This document shows positions 35,077 through 42,895 of a stretch of DNA of 64,000 nt, piece by piece. This DNA comes from JANRKB01 sp033763695. GTDB lineage: Bacteria; Planctomycetota; Phycisphaerae; Phycisphaerales; UBA1924. The notes under the pieces are model-generated. The model worked only from the letters and a program-made list of their open reading frames with translations, made no database searches and was not told the origin of the DNA. A program made the position numbers and the translations under genes. Positions within the stretch are counted from its first letter, which is position 1; each line of letters starts with the position of its first letter. The stretch is from assembly GCA_033763695.1 (NCBI GenBank), contig JANRKB010000016.1:26281-90280 (forward strand), written 5' to 3'.

Positions 35077-36290
35077 CAGTTGCCTCCCCCGCCACCACCG
35101 CCACCACCACCGCCGCGCCGCGGGCGCGGCACGGTCCGAATCGTCGGCCCGCCGCTGTGGTCCTTCGTCGGCGGGCCGTTGCCCGCATTGCCGTTCCCAC
35201 CACCACCGCCGCCACCACCGCGCGGTCCGCCGCCCCGCGGCCCACCGCCGCCGCCGCCGCCACCGCCGCCGCCCTCAGCCGGTCCGGTGTCAGCCTGCGA
35301 AACCGTGCTTCCGGTCTCCGCGCCGCTCGAATAGTCGATCTCAAACAGCCAATCGACGCTGATCCCCGCCCGCGTCTTCATCTCAAGCCGCATGTACGCG
35401 GGCAGATCGCGCGCCACGATGGCCGACAGCGCCGTCTGATTCTCGCCGTCGTTGAACGCCGTCCACTTGAACTCCGTAATCCGCGAGCACAGCCGCATCG
35501 GCGTCCCCAGCTTCGCCTCCGCCACCGCCGGATCCAAAAACTCCGTCAGCGTGTTGCCGTCGTTATCCAGCGGCGGCAGCGGCCGCCACCACATCTCCCA
35601 GTAGTTCCCCAGCCGATCCGACGCAGGCAAAAACTCAAACCGCCCGCGGGCCGCCTTGGGCAGGCTCTTGGTGTCGTTCTCGCTCGCCGTCGTCGTGTCG
35701 CTGCTCGTCGTCTCCAGCGCGACCTGATCCAGCACAGTCCTCGGCGTGCCGCTCGGCACCGGCGGACGACTGCACACCACTTCCAGCGTCTGCACCGCCG
35801 CCTGATTCGACCCCTGATTCCGCAGCGCGGCAATCACCGACGCCATCGCCGGGTCATCCGACACCCCAAGCACAAACCGCGGCGGAGGCAGCTTCCGCGT
35901 CGAGGTCTCGCTCCCCTCGCCGCTCGTGCCCGTCGATGTGTTGCCGCCAGAACTCCCCGACCCCGACGTCCCGCGCGACGTACTGCTCCGCGAACCGCTT
36001 CCGCTCGCAAGCTGAGCCGCGTCGTTGGGAAGTTGCACATCCGACATCACCAGCATCGTCAGCGAGCGCTGCACAATCCGCCGCGTCCGCTCGATGTCGT
36101 TCACCTCGCTGAAGCGCCGATCCATCGTCTGATCGGTCGTGAACATCGAGTTGATCACCGCCACGCCCGTGATCACCACCACCGCGCCGATGAACGTCGC
36201 GAGCGAAAGCTCCAGCAACGTAAAGCCGCGCCGCGCCCCACACGCCCCACACCCCGCCCGTTCCCGCAGCTCGCGCACCGTGGTTCTCAC
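35076..36290 (-). CDS. GspJ-like minor pseudopilin with a glycine-rich tail
   Basis: 404 residues, about twice the usual size. The prepilin motif is classical: RRGFTLLELSLATFIGAVVVITGVAVINSMF, with Gly|Phe and Glu+5. The central region has Ser/Thr/Gly-rich stretches and a pseudopilin-like beta domain (GNYWEMWWRPLPPLDNDGNTL, LCSRITEFKWTAFNDGENQ). The last 65 or so residues are almost pure Gly with short Pro-Arg-Gly interruptions. Poly-Gly on that scale is not part of GspJ and may come from expansion of GC-rich codons. The start is GTG 36288-36290, overlapping the previous stop. Confidence 0.75.
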   Translation of the reverse strand: MRTTVRELRERAGCGACGARRGFTLLELSLATFIGAVVVITGVAVINSMFTTDQTMDRRFSEVNDIERTRRIVQRSLTMLVMSDVQLPNDAAQLASGSGSRSSTSRGTSGSGSSGGNTSTGTSGEGSETSTRKLPPPRFVLGVSDDPAMASVIAALRNQGSNQAAVQTLEVVCSRPPVPSGTPRTVLDQVALETTSSDTTTASENDTKSLPKAARGRFEFLPASDRLGNYWEMWWRPLPPLDNDGNTLTEFLDPAVAEAKLGTPMRLCSRITEFKWTAFNDGENQTALSAIVARDLPAYMRLEMKTRAGISVDWLFEIDYSSGAETGSTVSQADTGPAEGGGGGGGGGGGPRGGGPRGGGGGGGGNGNAGNGPPTKDHSGGPTIRTVPRPRRGGGGGGGGGGGN

Positions 36291-36916
36291 TTGCCACCCC
36301 CGCGATTGCCGCCCTGGCCACCTTGCCCGCTCTGCCCGCCGCTGCGTCCACCGCCCGACGACGGCACGCCGGTCATCTGCTCCATGAACTGGCGCCGACG
36401 CGTCTCATCGCCAAACAGACGCTGCATCGTGTCCGGATTGCGATTCACCACCGAGAGCGGATGGACCAGGCGGCACAGCGTGACCTCGGGCTGGCCCTGG
36501 CCCGGCGACAAATCGCCGCCCGATTCCTCGCTCAGCCACACGCGGATGCGCACGAGAATCGTCGAATCCAATCGCACGCCGCCCGACGCGGTTTGCGTGG
36601 TCGAGGCCGTGTCAGGCCGCGCCTCGCGAAACGCCACCGGATCCTTCGCCAGCGACCAGCGATACCGATCCGCGCCGTAGTCCAGCGGCGACGACGGATT
36701 GGGCATCGTGTTCTCGTCGTCCAGATACTGCAGGATCAGGCGATTGGCCAGTTCCGCCGCCGCCAGCGTCCGCTGCTCGCGGATCTGCATGCCGATGATC
36801 GACGCGCAGATCGACAACGCCGTCGCCGCCACCAGCGCCAGCAGAACCACGGCGAGGATTACCTCAAGCAGCGTCAAGCCGCGCCGCGAAACCAGTCTGT
36901 GACGCGAAAAGTTCAT
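36287..36916 (-). CDS. GspI-like minor pseudopilin
   Basis: 209 residues. The prepilin motif is RRGLTLLEVILAVVLLALVAATALSICASI with Glu+5 at the cleavage-site helix. The globular part is short and beta-rich (TILVRIRVWLSEESGGDL) and ends in a Gly/Gln/Ser-rich tail like that of its neighbour. GspI forms the tip complex with J and K. It overlaps gspJ by GTGA and lies after gspG with a 290-base gap that contains repeats. Confidence 0.72.
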   Translation of the reverse strand: MNFSRHRLVSRRGLTLLEVILAVVLLALVAATALSICASIIGMQIREQRTLAAAELANRLILQYLDDENTMPNPSSPLDYGADRYRWSLAKDPVAFREARPDTASTTQTASGGVRLDSTILVRIRVWLSEESGGDLSPGQGQPEVTLCRLVHPLSVVNRNPDTMQRLFGDETRRRQFMEQMTGVPSSGGGRSGGQSGQGGQGGNRGGGK

Positions 36917-36981
36917 ACAGGTCTGTCACACACTGCACACCGATAGACAACACACTCGTCGTCTCATGTCTTCGCGACTTG

Positions 36982-37040
36982 CTTCACGGCGAAGCCGTGA
37001 AGGTCAGTCGCCGGGGGTCGCCGCGCAGCGGCACCCCCGG
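36982..37040 (+). repeat. Two-hairpin palindromic element, copy 1
   Basis: Hairpin 1 is CTTCACGGC-GAA-GCCGTGAAG (36982-37002). A short spacer (AGTCG-type) leads to hairpin 2, CCGGGGGT...ACCCCCGG (37011-37040), whose inside carries GCCGC-GCA-GCGGC. Copies with compensated stems lie at 61869-61925, 61976-62030 and 62136-62191. Confidence 0.75.
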
Positions 37041-37099
37041 GAAAGCCGACTCATCAACAGGATTGTCGAAGCTGGATCGTGCACCAATCGCCCGTTCGA

Positions 37100-37200
37100 T
37101 GACTTCCTGACTCCGTGACTTCGTGACTCGGTGCCTTCTTGCCTTCCGGCCTTTCGCACTTCGTCTCTCCGTCTCTTCGTCTCTTCGTCTCTTCTCTTCC
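37100..37200 (+). repeat. Degenerate octamer tandem-repeat tract
   Basis: The tract reads in 8-base steps, for example TGACTTCC TGACTCCG, then later TCTCTCCG TCTCTTCG TCTCTTCG TCTCTTCT. It starts in the gap after gspI and ends seven bases before the gspG stop. Similar tracts occur at 50641-50695 and 60605-60690. Confidence 0.7.
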
Positions 37201-37206
37201 GCCCTC

Positions 37207-37656
37207 TCACTGCACCGGCGTTCCCGGCTGCGTGTCCATCGTCCAGACGTTGATGTCATCCGCCGTGCCCACCTGCTTGTCCTTGCCCGGGCTCAGCAGC
37301 CGATACGGCGCGTCGGGGCCTTCCGGCGTCGTCGGATCGAAGTAGAAGTCGCTCTTCCAGCCGTCCTTTGGCACCGGCGCGCTGATCAACTTCGCTGTCA
37401 CCAGCGTTTGCAGGTTGGGCGGATAGACCGAGTTTGTCACGTAGTAGCTGTCAATGCTGGTCTTGAGGATCTTCAGGCTGGCCTTGCTCGACGTTGCCTT
37501 TGCCGCGTCCGTCTGACCCAGCAGATTCCACGCCGCCACCCCCATCAGGATGCCGATGATCGCCAGCACCAGCATCAGCTCAAGCAGGCTGAACGCGCGC
37601 CGGGCCGCGCCCGCAACCCCCGACCCAACACCGCGAACCATCGTCTTCGTCTTCAT
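37207..37656 (-). CDS. gspG: Type II secretion major pseudopilin GspG
   Basis: 149 residues. The prepilin motif is RRAFSLLELMLVLAIIGILMGVAAWNLLGQ (Ala|Phe rather than Gly|Phe, Glu+5). The rest matches GspG: KATSSKASLKILKTSIDSYYVTNSVYPPNLQTLVTAKLI, then GWKSDFYFDPTTPEGPDAPYRLLSPGKDKQVGTADDINVW, which contains the calcium-site loop. Its calcium-binding end is intact. GspG is the main subunit of the pseudopilus that drives type II secretion through GspD. No gspD/E/F genes are in the window. Confidence 0.9.
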   Translation of the reverse strand: MKTKTMVRGVGSGVAGAARRAFSLLELMLVLAIIGILMGVAAWNLLGQTDAAKATSSKASLKILKTSIDSYYVTNSVYPPNLQTLVTAKLISAPVPKDGWKSDFYFDPTTPEGPDAPYRLLSPGKDKQVGTADDINVWTMDTQPGTPVQ

Positions 37657-37962
37657 CGCACTCGCACTCCTGACACCGGCGGCATGCCGGGGGCTCGACT
37701 CGGGCTTGCTCTACTCGCGGCGGCACAACGCCGCCCACGCCGGTGCATTGTGCCCCGCACCGCACGTTTCTACCACTCCACCGCCGACCCGGTTCAGCAC
37801 ATTCGCATGAACCGCTCGGCATGGATCGCACCGAAGTGTAAGGCCCGTCCGGAAGCCCGCCCGGCACGCACCCCGAACAGACCCTCCCACGCAAAACGCC
37901 CGGGGCCAAGCCCCGGGCGTTGAACAAGCGTCATCGCTGTCGTTTCGGTCGCGGTCGCCCGC
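37657..37962. other. Intergenic region upstream of gspG
   Basis: This 306-base stretch should hold the promoter of the gspG-led operon and contains the terminator (37893-37921) of the DUF1579-like gene. I see no further gene in it. Confidence 0.4.
37893..37921 (-). terminator. Rho-independent terminator of the 37963-38844 gene
   Basis: On the minus strand AACGCCCGGGG, a short loop and CCCCGGGCGTT form a strong GC hairpin followed by TTTTGC. It lies about 40 bases past the stop of the minus-strand gene. Confidence 0.8.
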
Positions 37963-38844
37963 TCACTTCGGCATCGCGTGCTGGCCGCCCTGCTCGCCGC
38001 CATGTCCCCCGCCGTGCGCCCCGCCCTGTCCGCCCGCGGCAGGCGTGGGCACATCGCCGTGCTGCCCGCCCGGCACGTTCCCACTCCCCTGTGCCGCACT
38101 GCGGGTGTACTCGATCTTCATGCTCTCAAACTCTTTGCCGTCCTGGCCCACGTCATAGAAGCGCACGACATGGGCGTTTTCGTCCGTGATCTCGACAACC
38201 GAACGCAGTTTCTTGGTCTGGCCGCTCATCGGGTCGGTGCATGAGCCAGACATGTTGATCGTCTTGCCGTCGCTGCTCATCTCGCCCGTCTGCACCATCA
38301 TGCCGCTGCCCATCGAATCGATCCACACCGACTCGATCTGCTTGGTCATGTTGTTGTAGCCCTCGATCAGCATGCCATCGAAGGGCTGACCCATCATCGT
38401 GCCCTTGAAGTGCGACTGCACAAACAGACCATTCATGATCACCTGGCGCGTCTCGCTGCCGTTCTCCGTCGCCCACGGCTGGTTCGGATCCATCCGCCAC
38501 GACACCTTCGCATCCCACGCGCCCGCCGACTTGGCGAAGTGGGCGTGCGCCGGGCCCGGCGTCATGTACGCCTGCCACTTCTGCATCATCGCCGCCTCTT
38601 CCGGCGACATCTGCGGCACGCCGTGCCCCTGCGCGGGCGTCTGCCCATCGCCGTGCATGCCGTCAGGCTTCTGCGCTGCCGGCTGGGCCGCGGGCTGAGC
38701 GGCAGGTTGGGCAGCAGGCTTCGTCACCTGCGCCGGCTGAGCGGGCTTGGTCGCCTTCGACGGCTGTCCGTCCTGCGCCACCGCCAAACCAGCACACATG
38801 CACAGCATCGACGCCACCACCATCGAAGTCATTCCGCGATTCAT
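37963..38844 (-). CDS. Secreted DUF1579-like protein
   Basis: 293 residues. The signal peptide (MNRGMTSMVVASMLCMCAGLAVAQ) is followed by a Pro/Ala/Gln linker with four PAAQ units, a His/Gln-rich stretch and a DUF1579-type domain: HAHFAKSAGAWDAKVSWRMDPNQPW, VIMNGLFVQSHFKGTMMGQPFDGMLIEGYNNMTKQIESVWIDSMGSGMMV, then strands to VVRFYDVGQDGKEFESMKIEYTR. The C-terminus is Gly/His-rich (GGAHGGGHGGEQGGQHAM). The His runs could bind metals; this is inference. It is transcribed alone, with its own terminator. Confidence 0.72.
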   Translation of the reverse strand: MNRGMTSMVVASMLCMCAGLAVAQDGQPSKATKPAQPAQVTKPAAQPAAQPAAQPAAQKPDGMHGDGQTPAQGHGVPQMSPEEAAMMQKWQAYMTPGPAHAHFAKSAGAWDAKVSWRMDPNQPWATENGSETRQVIMNGLFVQSHFKGTMMGQPFDGMLIEGYNNMTKQIESVWIDSMGSGMMVQTGEMSSDGKTINMSGSCTDPMSGQTKKLRSVVEITDENAHVVRFYDVGQDGKEFESMKIEYTRSAAQGSGNVPGGQHGDVPTPAAGGQGGAHGGGHGGEQGGQHAMPK

Positions 38845-39059
38845 CGAAGAGCCTCCCCAAGATTGGGTTCATGTGCCGAGCCGCGGCCGCCACGCGCTGC
38901 CACCTCTCGGCGATGAATATGCAGCCTACCTCAGCATTCTGGGACGTGCAAGTCCGATGTTTTGACTTTGATTGGTTTTTGCCCTTTTTCTGCCCGGAGG
39001 CCACAAGCAAGGGCCTCCCGACCCTCGCTCCCGCGCACCAACTCCCAAGCCCGCCAAAG

Positions 39060-39085
39060 AAAAACCGCAGGACAGTGCCCTGCGG
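39060..39085 (-). terminator. Rho-independent terminator of the P-type ATPase gene
   Basis: On the minus strand CCGCAGG, a seven-base loop and CCTGCGG form a hairpin followed by five T residues. It lies 30 bases past the ATPase stop. Confidence 0.7.
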
Positions 39086-39114
39086 CTCTCAAAGCCTTCC
39101 TCAAAATCGCCCAC

Positions 39115-41232
39115 TCACACCGCCGCGGGCTGGCCCGCCAAGCCGCGCAGGCTCGCCCGACGACGACGCGGCGTCTGCTCCGCCTCCTCCGCCGTCACAA
39201 AGCCCTCGCCGAAGCGGAACAGGCGGAACGAGTTCGCCACCACGAAGATGTCGCCGACGAAGTGGTACAGACCCGCCAGCGGCAGGGCCAGCGCACCCGT
39301 CTTGCCGAACGTGCCCGTCGCCGCCAGCGCAAGGCCCACCACCGCGATCACGATCGACACCGCGATGTTCTGCGCGATGATCGACCGCGAACGACGCGAC
39401 AACTCAATCAGGAACGGGATGCGCGACAGATCGTCATTCATCAGCGCCACACCCGCCGAGTTGGCGGCAATATCGCTGCCCGACAGACCCATCGCCACAC
39501 CGACATCAGCCTCAGCCAGCGAAGGACCGTCGTTGATGCCGTCGCCGACCATCAGCGTGCGGAAGCCCTGCTTGACCAGGCCGCGAATCTGCTCGTGCTT
39601 TTCTTCGGGCAGGCACTCGGCCTCCACCGAGTCGACGCCGACCGCGACGCCGACGCGCTTGGCGACGCTCATGCGATCGCCCGTAAAGATCGCAATCTGG
39701 CGCACGCCCAGTTCGCGCAGGCGGCTGATCACCGTCTTCACGTTGGGCCGCACTGTGTCTTCAAGGCCGACCGCACCGAGGTAGCGCCCGTCGCGCATCA
39801 CATGCACGCCGGTCATGCCTTCGATCTTGCTCTCGACCTGCTCGACCTCGCCGCGGATCTCCGGGCGAAGTTCCATCAGCCACGAAGAGCGGCCGACGCA
39901 CAGTTCGCCCATGCTCGTGCGGGCACGCACGCCGCGACCGTGGATTTCTTCGTAGTCATTGCTGCCGTCCACCTCGACACGGGCCGACTTGGCCGTCGTG
40001 AGGATCGACAGCGCCAGCGGGTGGTTGCTGTGCTGCTCGGCATTCGCCGCCGACTGCAGCAGTTCGACGCCCTCAACACCGCTCGCCGGAGCGAGCTTGG
40101 TCACCTGGAACTTGCCCGTCGTAATCGTGCCGGTCTTGTCCAGCACCACCGCGTTGATGTTCGCCGCCGCCTCAAGGTAGTTGGGCTGCTTCACCAAAAT
40201 GCCCAGACGCGCCGCGGCCGCGAACGCCGCGAGCATCGCGCTCGGGCTGGCCAGCAAGAGCGCCGACGGACACGCCACCACCAGCACCGTCACCGCGTTT
40301 TCCGCGGCCTTGGCGCGGGTGTCCGCATCGCCCGACTGGCTCATCATGAACCACACCACCGCCGCCACGCTGATCACCACCGGCACAAAGAACCCGGCCA
40401 CCTGCTCGATCAGCATCTGCCGCGGCGTGCGGCTCTGTTCCGCCTGAGCAATCAACTGCGTCACCTTGCCGATCGTCGTCTCCTGTCCGATCTGCGTGAC
40501 GTTGATATCGATCGCGCCCGTCAGGTTGCTCGTACCCGCGTACACCGCGTCGCCGATGGTCGCCTCGACCGGGGCGGCTTCGCCTGTCAACGACGCCTGA
40601 TTGATCGTCGATCGCCCGACGACGATCTTGCCGTCGACCGGCAGGTTCTCGCCGGGGCGGACGCGGACGATCTGGCCGACCTTGACCTCGGCGAGGGGCA
40701 CATCGCGCTCCGTGCCGTTCTCAACGATGCGAGCGATATCCGGCGTCAGTTCAACCAGATCCGCAATGGCCCGCTGCGCGCCGCTGGCCGAGCGACGCAC
40801 CATCTGGCCAAAGACGACGAGGATGAACGCGAGCCAGCCGGCGACTTCGTAGTTGCCGATGGCGATCGAGGCAATGATGGCCAGTGCCGCGAGAGAACTG
40901 GACGACACGCGGGCCGACCAGAGTTCGCGCCACGCCGCCGTGAACAGCGGGAAGCCCAGCACCACCGCGCCGACCATCGCAGGCAACTGCGCGATGGCCG
41001 ACTCGGTCAGCCCGAGCAGGTTCATGATCGTGGTGCTCAGCACCAGCACGCCACCGACGAGGCAGAGCGTGATGTACCGCTCGATCTCGATCTCGTGGTG
41101 GCTGCAGCAGACGACCTGATCGGCGTCGGACGCGCCCATGCCGGGCGTCGCCGCGTGGGCGTGCGTGTGCCCGTGCGCGTGGTCGTGGGAATGGTCGTGG
41201 TGATGGTGGGAATGGTCGTGGCCTGACGCCAT
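39115..41232 (-). CDS. P1B-type heavy-metal ATPase with a His-rich N-terminus and a CPS motif
   Basis: 705 residues. These pumps export transition-metal ions across the membrane at the cost of ATP. The first 26 residues contain 13 His and there is no MxCxxC heavy-metal-associated domain; VCCSHH follows (residues 41-46). The catalytic features are complete: SLTGEAAPVE, the phosphorylated Asp in LDKTGT (about residue 365), HPLA in NHPLALSIL, and GDGINDGPSLAEADVG. The metal-site motif in the sixth helix is CPSALLLASPSA (about residues 321-332), so the second Cys of the usual CPC is Ser. This differs from standard Zn/Cd or Cu pumps, so the substrate is open. Confidence 0.88.
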   Translation of the reverse strand: MASGHDHSHHHHDHSHDHAHGHTHAHAATPGMGASDADQVVCCSHHEIEIERYITLCLVGGVLVLSTTIMNLLGLTESAIAQLPAMVGAVVLGFPLFTAAWRELWSARVSSSSLAALAIIASIAIGNYEVAGWLAFILVVFGQMVRRSASGAQRAIADLVELTPDIARIVENGTERDVPLAEVKVGQIVRVRPGENLPVDGKIVVGRSTINQASLTGEAAPVEATIGDAVYAGTSNLTGAIDINVTQIGQETTIGKVTQLIAQAEQSRTPRQMLIEQVAGFFVPVVISVAAVVWFMMSQSGDADTRAKAAENAVTVLVVACPSALLLASPSAMLAAFAAAARLGILVKQPNYLEAAANINAVVLDKTGTITTGKFQVTKLAPASGVEGVELLQSAANAEQHSNHPLALSILTTAKSARVEVDGSNDYEEIHGRGVRARTSMGELCVGRSSWLMELRPEIRGEVEQVESKIEGMTGVHVMRDGRYLGAVGLEDTVRPNVKTVISRLRELGVRQIAIFTGDRMSVAKRVGVAVGVDSVEAECLPEEKHEQIRGLVKQGFRTLMVGDGINDGPSLAEADVGVAMGLSGSDIAANSAGVALMNDDLSRIPFLIELSRRSRSIIAQNIAVSIVIAVVGLALAATGTFGKTGALALPLAGLYHFVGDIFVVANSFRLFRFGEGFVTAEEAEQTPRRRRASLRGLAGQPAAV

Positions 41233-41686
41233 AAAGAAAGACTCCCAAGAACCGGATTGCCGTCGCCGCCTGAGATCACAGGCAGCGCGAAGGGACGGAG
41301 TTTAGGTGATCGCCACGCGTGCCGCGTGACGCGCCGACAATCTGCTGGCAGACTGCCCCGCGGCACACCGGACAAGCGAGTCGCCAAAGGCCCCCACGAG
41401 AACCGTGCGAGCGCAAGGCCTGCGCCGGGCCGCCATGGCCCGAACTCCGTACCATACGAGCGGTTCGGGGGAGCGGTTCGGGCCTGATCGGTCGGCTCAA
41501 GAGGCAAAGACAGTTCACCACAGAGGCACAGATACGCAGAGCAAGAAGATTTGGAGAGGAGAATGAGGCACACGAGTGCCGCAGGCAGGCGGCAGTTTGA
41601 TCCCAACTGCCCAATGCCCGCTGCCTCTTTCCTAGTGCCAAGTGCCTAGTGCCTAGTACCTAGTGCCCAGTGCCTCTACTCACCCC
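41233..41686. other. Non-coding region with heptamer repeats between the ATPase and gpsA genes
   Basis: This 454-base stretch contains no convincing gene; open frames there cross low-complexity sequence. It holds the ATPase promoter, a short tract of seven-base units near 41516-41550 (ACCACAGAGGCACAGATACGC-like) and six AGTGCCT-type heptamers at 41634-41675, ending 12 bases before the gpsA ATG. Confidence 0.5.
41634..41675. repeat. Six AGTGCCT-type heptamers
   Basis: Six adjacent seven-base units with small changes: AGTGCCA, AGTGCCT, AGTGCCT, AGTACCT, AGTGCCC, AGTGCCT. They lie between the ATPase and gpsA genes. Confidence 0.8.
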
Positions 41687-42772
41687 ATGTCCCCCCCCCA
41701 TCACATCCACGACCCCGTCTACCCCGATCGACCAACCGTCGCCGTGCTGGGCGTCGGCCAGATGGGTCTGGTCTGTGCCGCGTTGCTCTCACAGCAAGAC
41801 CCCGGCGCAAGCTCCGCCCTCGGCCGCCCCGTCAACGTCGTGATGTGGGGCCACAGCGCCGACGAAGTCGGGCAACTCGCCCAGACTCGCCGCTCGCCGC
41901 GCTTGCCCGGCTTTGAACTTCCGCCCGAAGTCCGCGTGGTGCTCAAGGAGCGCGACGCCATCAAGGACGCCTCGGTCATCGTCTCGGCGATCCCGGTGCA
42001 GTTCATCCGCGAGGTCTGGCTCAAGATCAAGCCGCACCTCCGCCCCGACGCCGGCGTCATCTCCGTCGCCAAGGGCCTCGAAGTCGGTACGCACCTGCGG
42101 CCCACCCAGATCATCGCCGACGCGCTCCGCGACAACCCCGACGCCAAGCCGCGCCCCTTGGGCTGCCTCTCCGGCCCCACCATCGCCGCCGAGCTGGCCC
42201 GCTGCCTGCCCGCCGCGATGATCGCCGCCAGCGATGACCCCGAGTTCGCCCGTCGCATCCAGCTTCTCTTCAACACCTCGTGGCTGCGCGTCTACACCAA
42301 CCCCGACGTGCTCGGCGTCGAGCTCTCCGGCGCGATCAAAAACGTCATCGCCATCGCCGCCGGTGTCGTCGACGGCCTCAACGCCGGCAACAACGCCAAG
42401 AGCTCCCTGCTCGCCCGCGGCCTGGCTGAAATCGCCCGCCTCGGCGGCGCGATGGGCGCCAACCCCGAAACCTTCTTCGGCATCGCCGGCGTCGGCGACC
42501 TCGCCACCACGTGCTTCAGCCCCGAAGGCCGCAATCGCTCCTGCGGCGAGGCCATCGGCCGCGGCATCGCCGTCGACGAATACCTGCGCTCCACGCCCTT
42601 TGTCGTCGAAGGCGTGTCGACCGTCAAGGCCGTGCTCGACCTCGCCAAGAAGTACCGCGTCGAAATGCCCATCACCCAGGCTGTCCACGCCGTGCTCTTT
42701 GAAAACGTGGACCCGATCGAAGCCATCGGCAAACTCATGAGCCGCGAACCCAAGCCCGAGCGCGTCGGCTGA
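41687..42772 (+). CDS. gpsA: NAD(P)-dependent glycerol-3-phosphate dehydrogenase
   Basis: 361 residues. It reduces dihydroxyacetone phosphate to sn-glycerol 3-phosphate, the first precursor of membrane phospholipids. The dinucleotide motif VAVLGVGQMGLV is at about residue 24. VSAIPVQFIREV, SVAKGLEVGT and LSGPTIAAELARCLPAAMIAAS mark the family core, and the catalytic-type Lys is in LSGAIKNVIAIAAG. RGLAEIARLGGAMGANPETFFGIAGVGDLATTCFSPEGRNRSCGEAIGRG is the characteristic C-terminal domain. ATG 41687 is preferred over the upstream codon for lack of a conserved N-terminal extension. plsC, which uses a later product of the same pathway, lies further on at 46381-47130. Confidence 0.95.
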   Translation: MSPPHHIHDPVYPDRPTVAVLGVGQMGLVCAALLSQQDPGASSALGRPVNVVMWGHSADEVGQLAQTRRSPRLPGFELPPEVRVVLKERDAIKDASVIVSAIPVQFIREVWLKIKPHLRPDAGVISVAKGLEVGTHLRPTQIIADALRDNPDAKPRPLGCLSGPTIAAELARCLPAAMIAASDDPEFARRIQLLFNTSWLRVYTNPDVLGVELSGAIKNVIAIAAGVVDGLNAGNNAKSSLLARGLAEIARLGGAMGANPETFFGIAGVGDLATTCFSPEGRNRSCGEAIGRGIAVDEYLRSTPFVVEGVSTVKAVLDLAKKYRVEMPITQAVHAVLFENVDPIEAIGKLMSREPKPERVG

Positions 42773-42895
42773 CGCAACCCCCGCGGCACGCCAACCCCGC
42801 CGCGGCATCGAAACACGACAGCGAACAACCGCGACGGGCGCGTGCCCGCCGGCGACGAGAGACGATTGGAACCTCAAGCACAAAGGGATTGCCCC

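Noticed and set aside
30336..37656. The cluster as a type IV pilus operon
   Set aside because: A GspG with its calcium-loop region, and K-, J- and I-like minor pseudopilins, fit type II secretion better; the L/M/C-like proteins could fit either.
41276..41641. A 121-codon minus-strand frame upstream of the ATPase gene
   Set aside because: It crosses heptamer repeats, has no ribosome-binding site and no family likeness.
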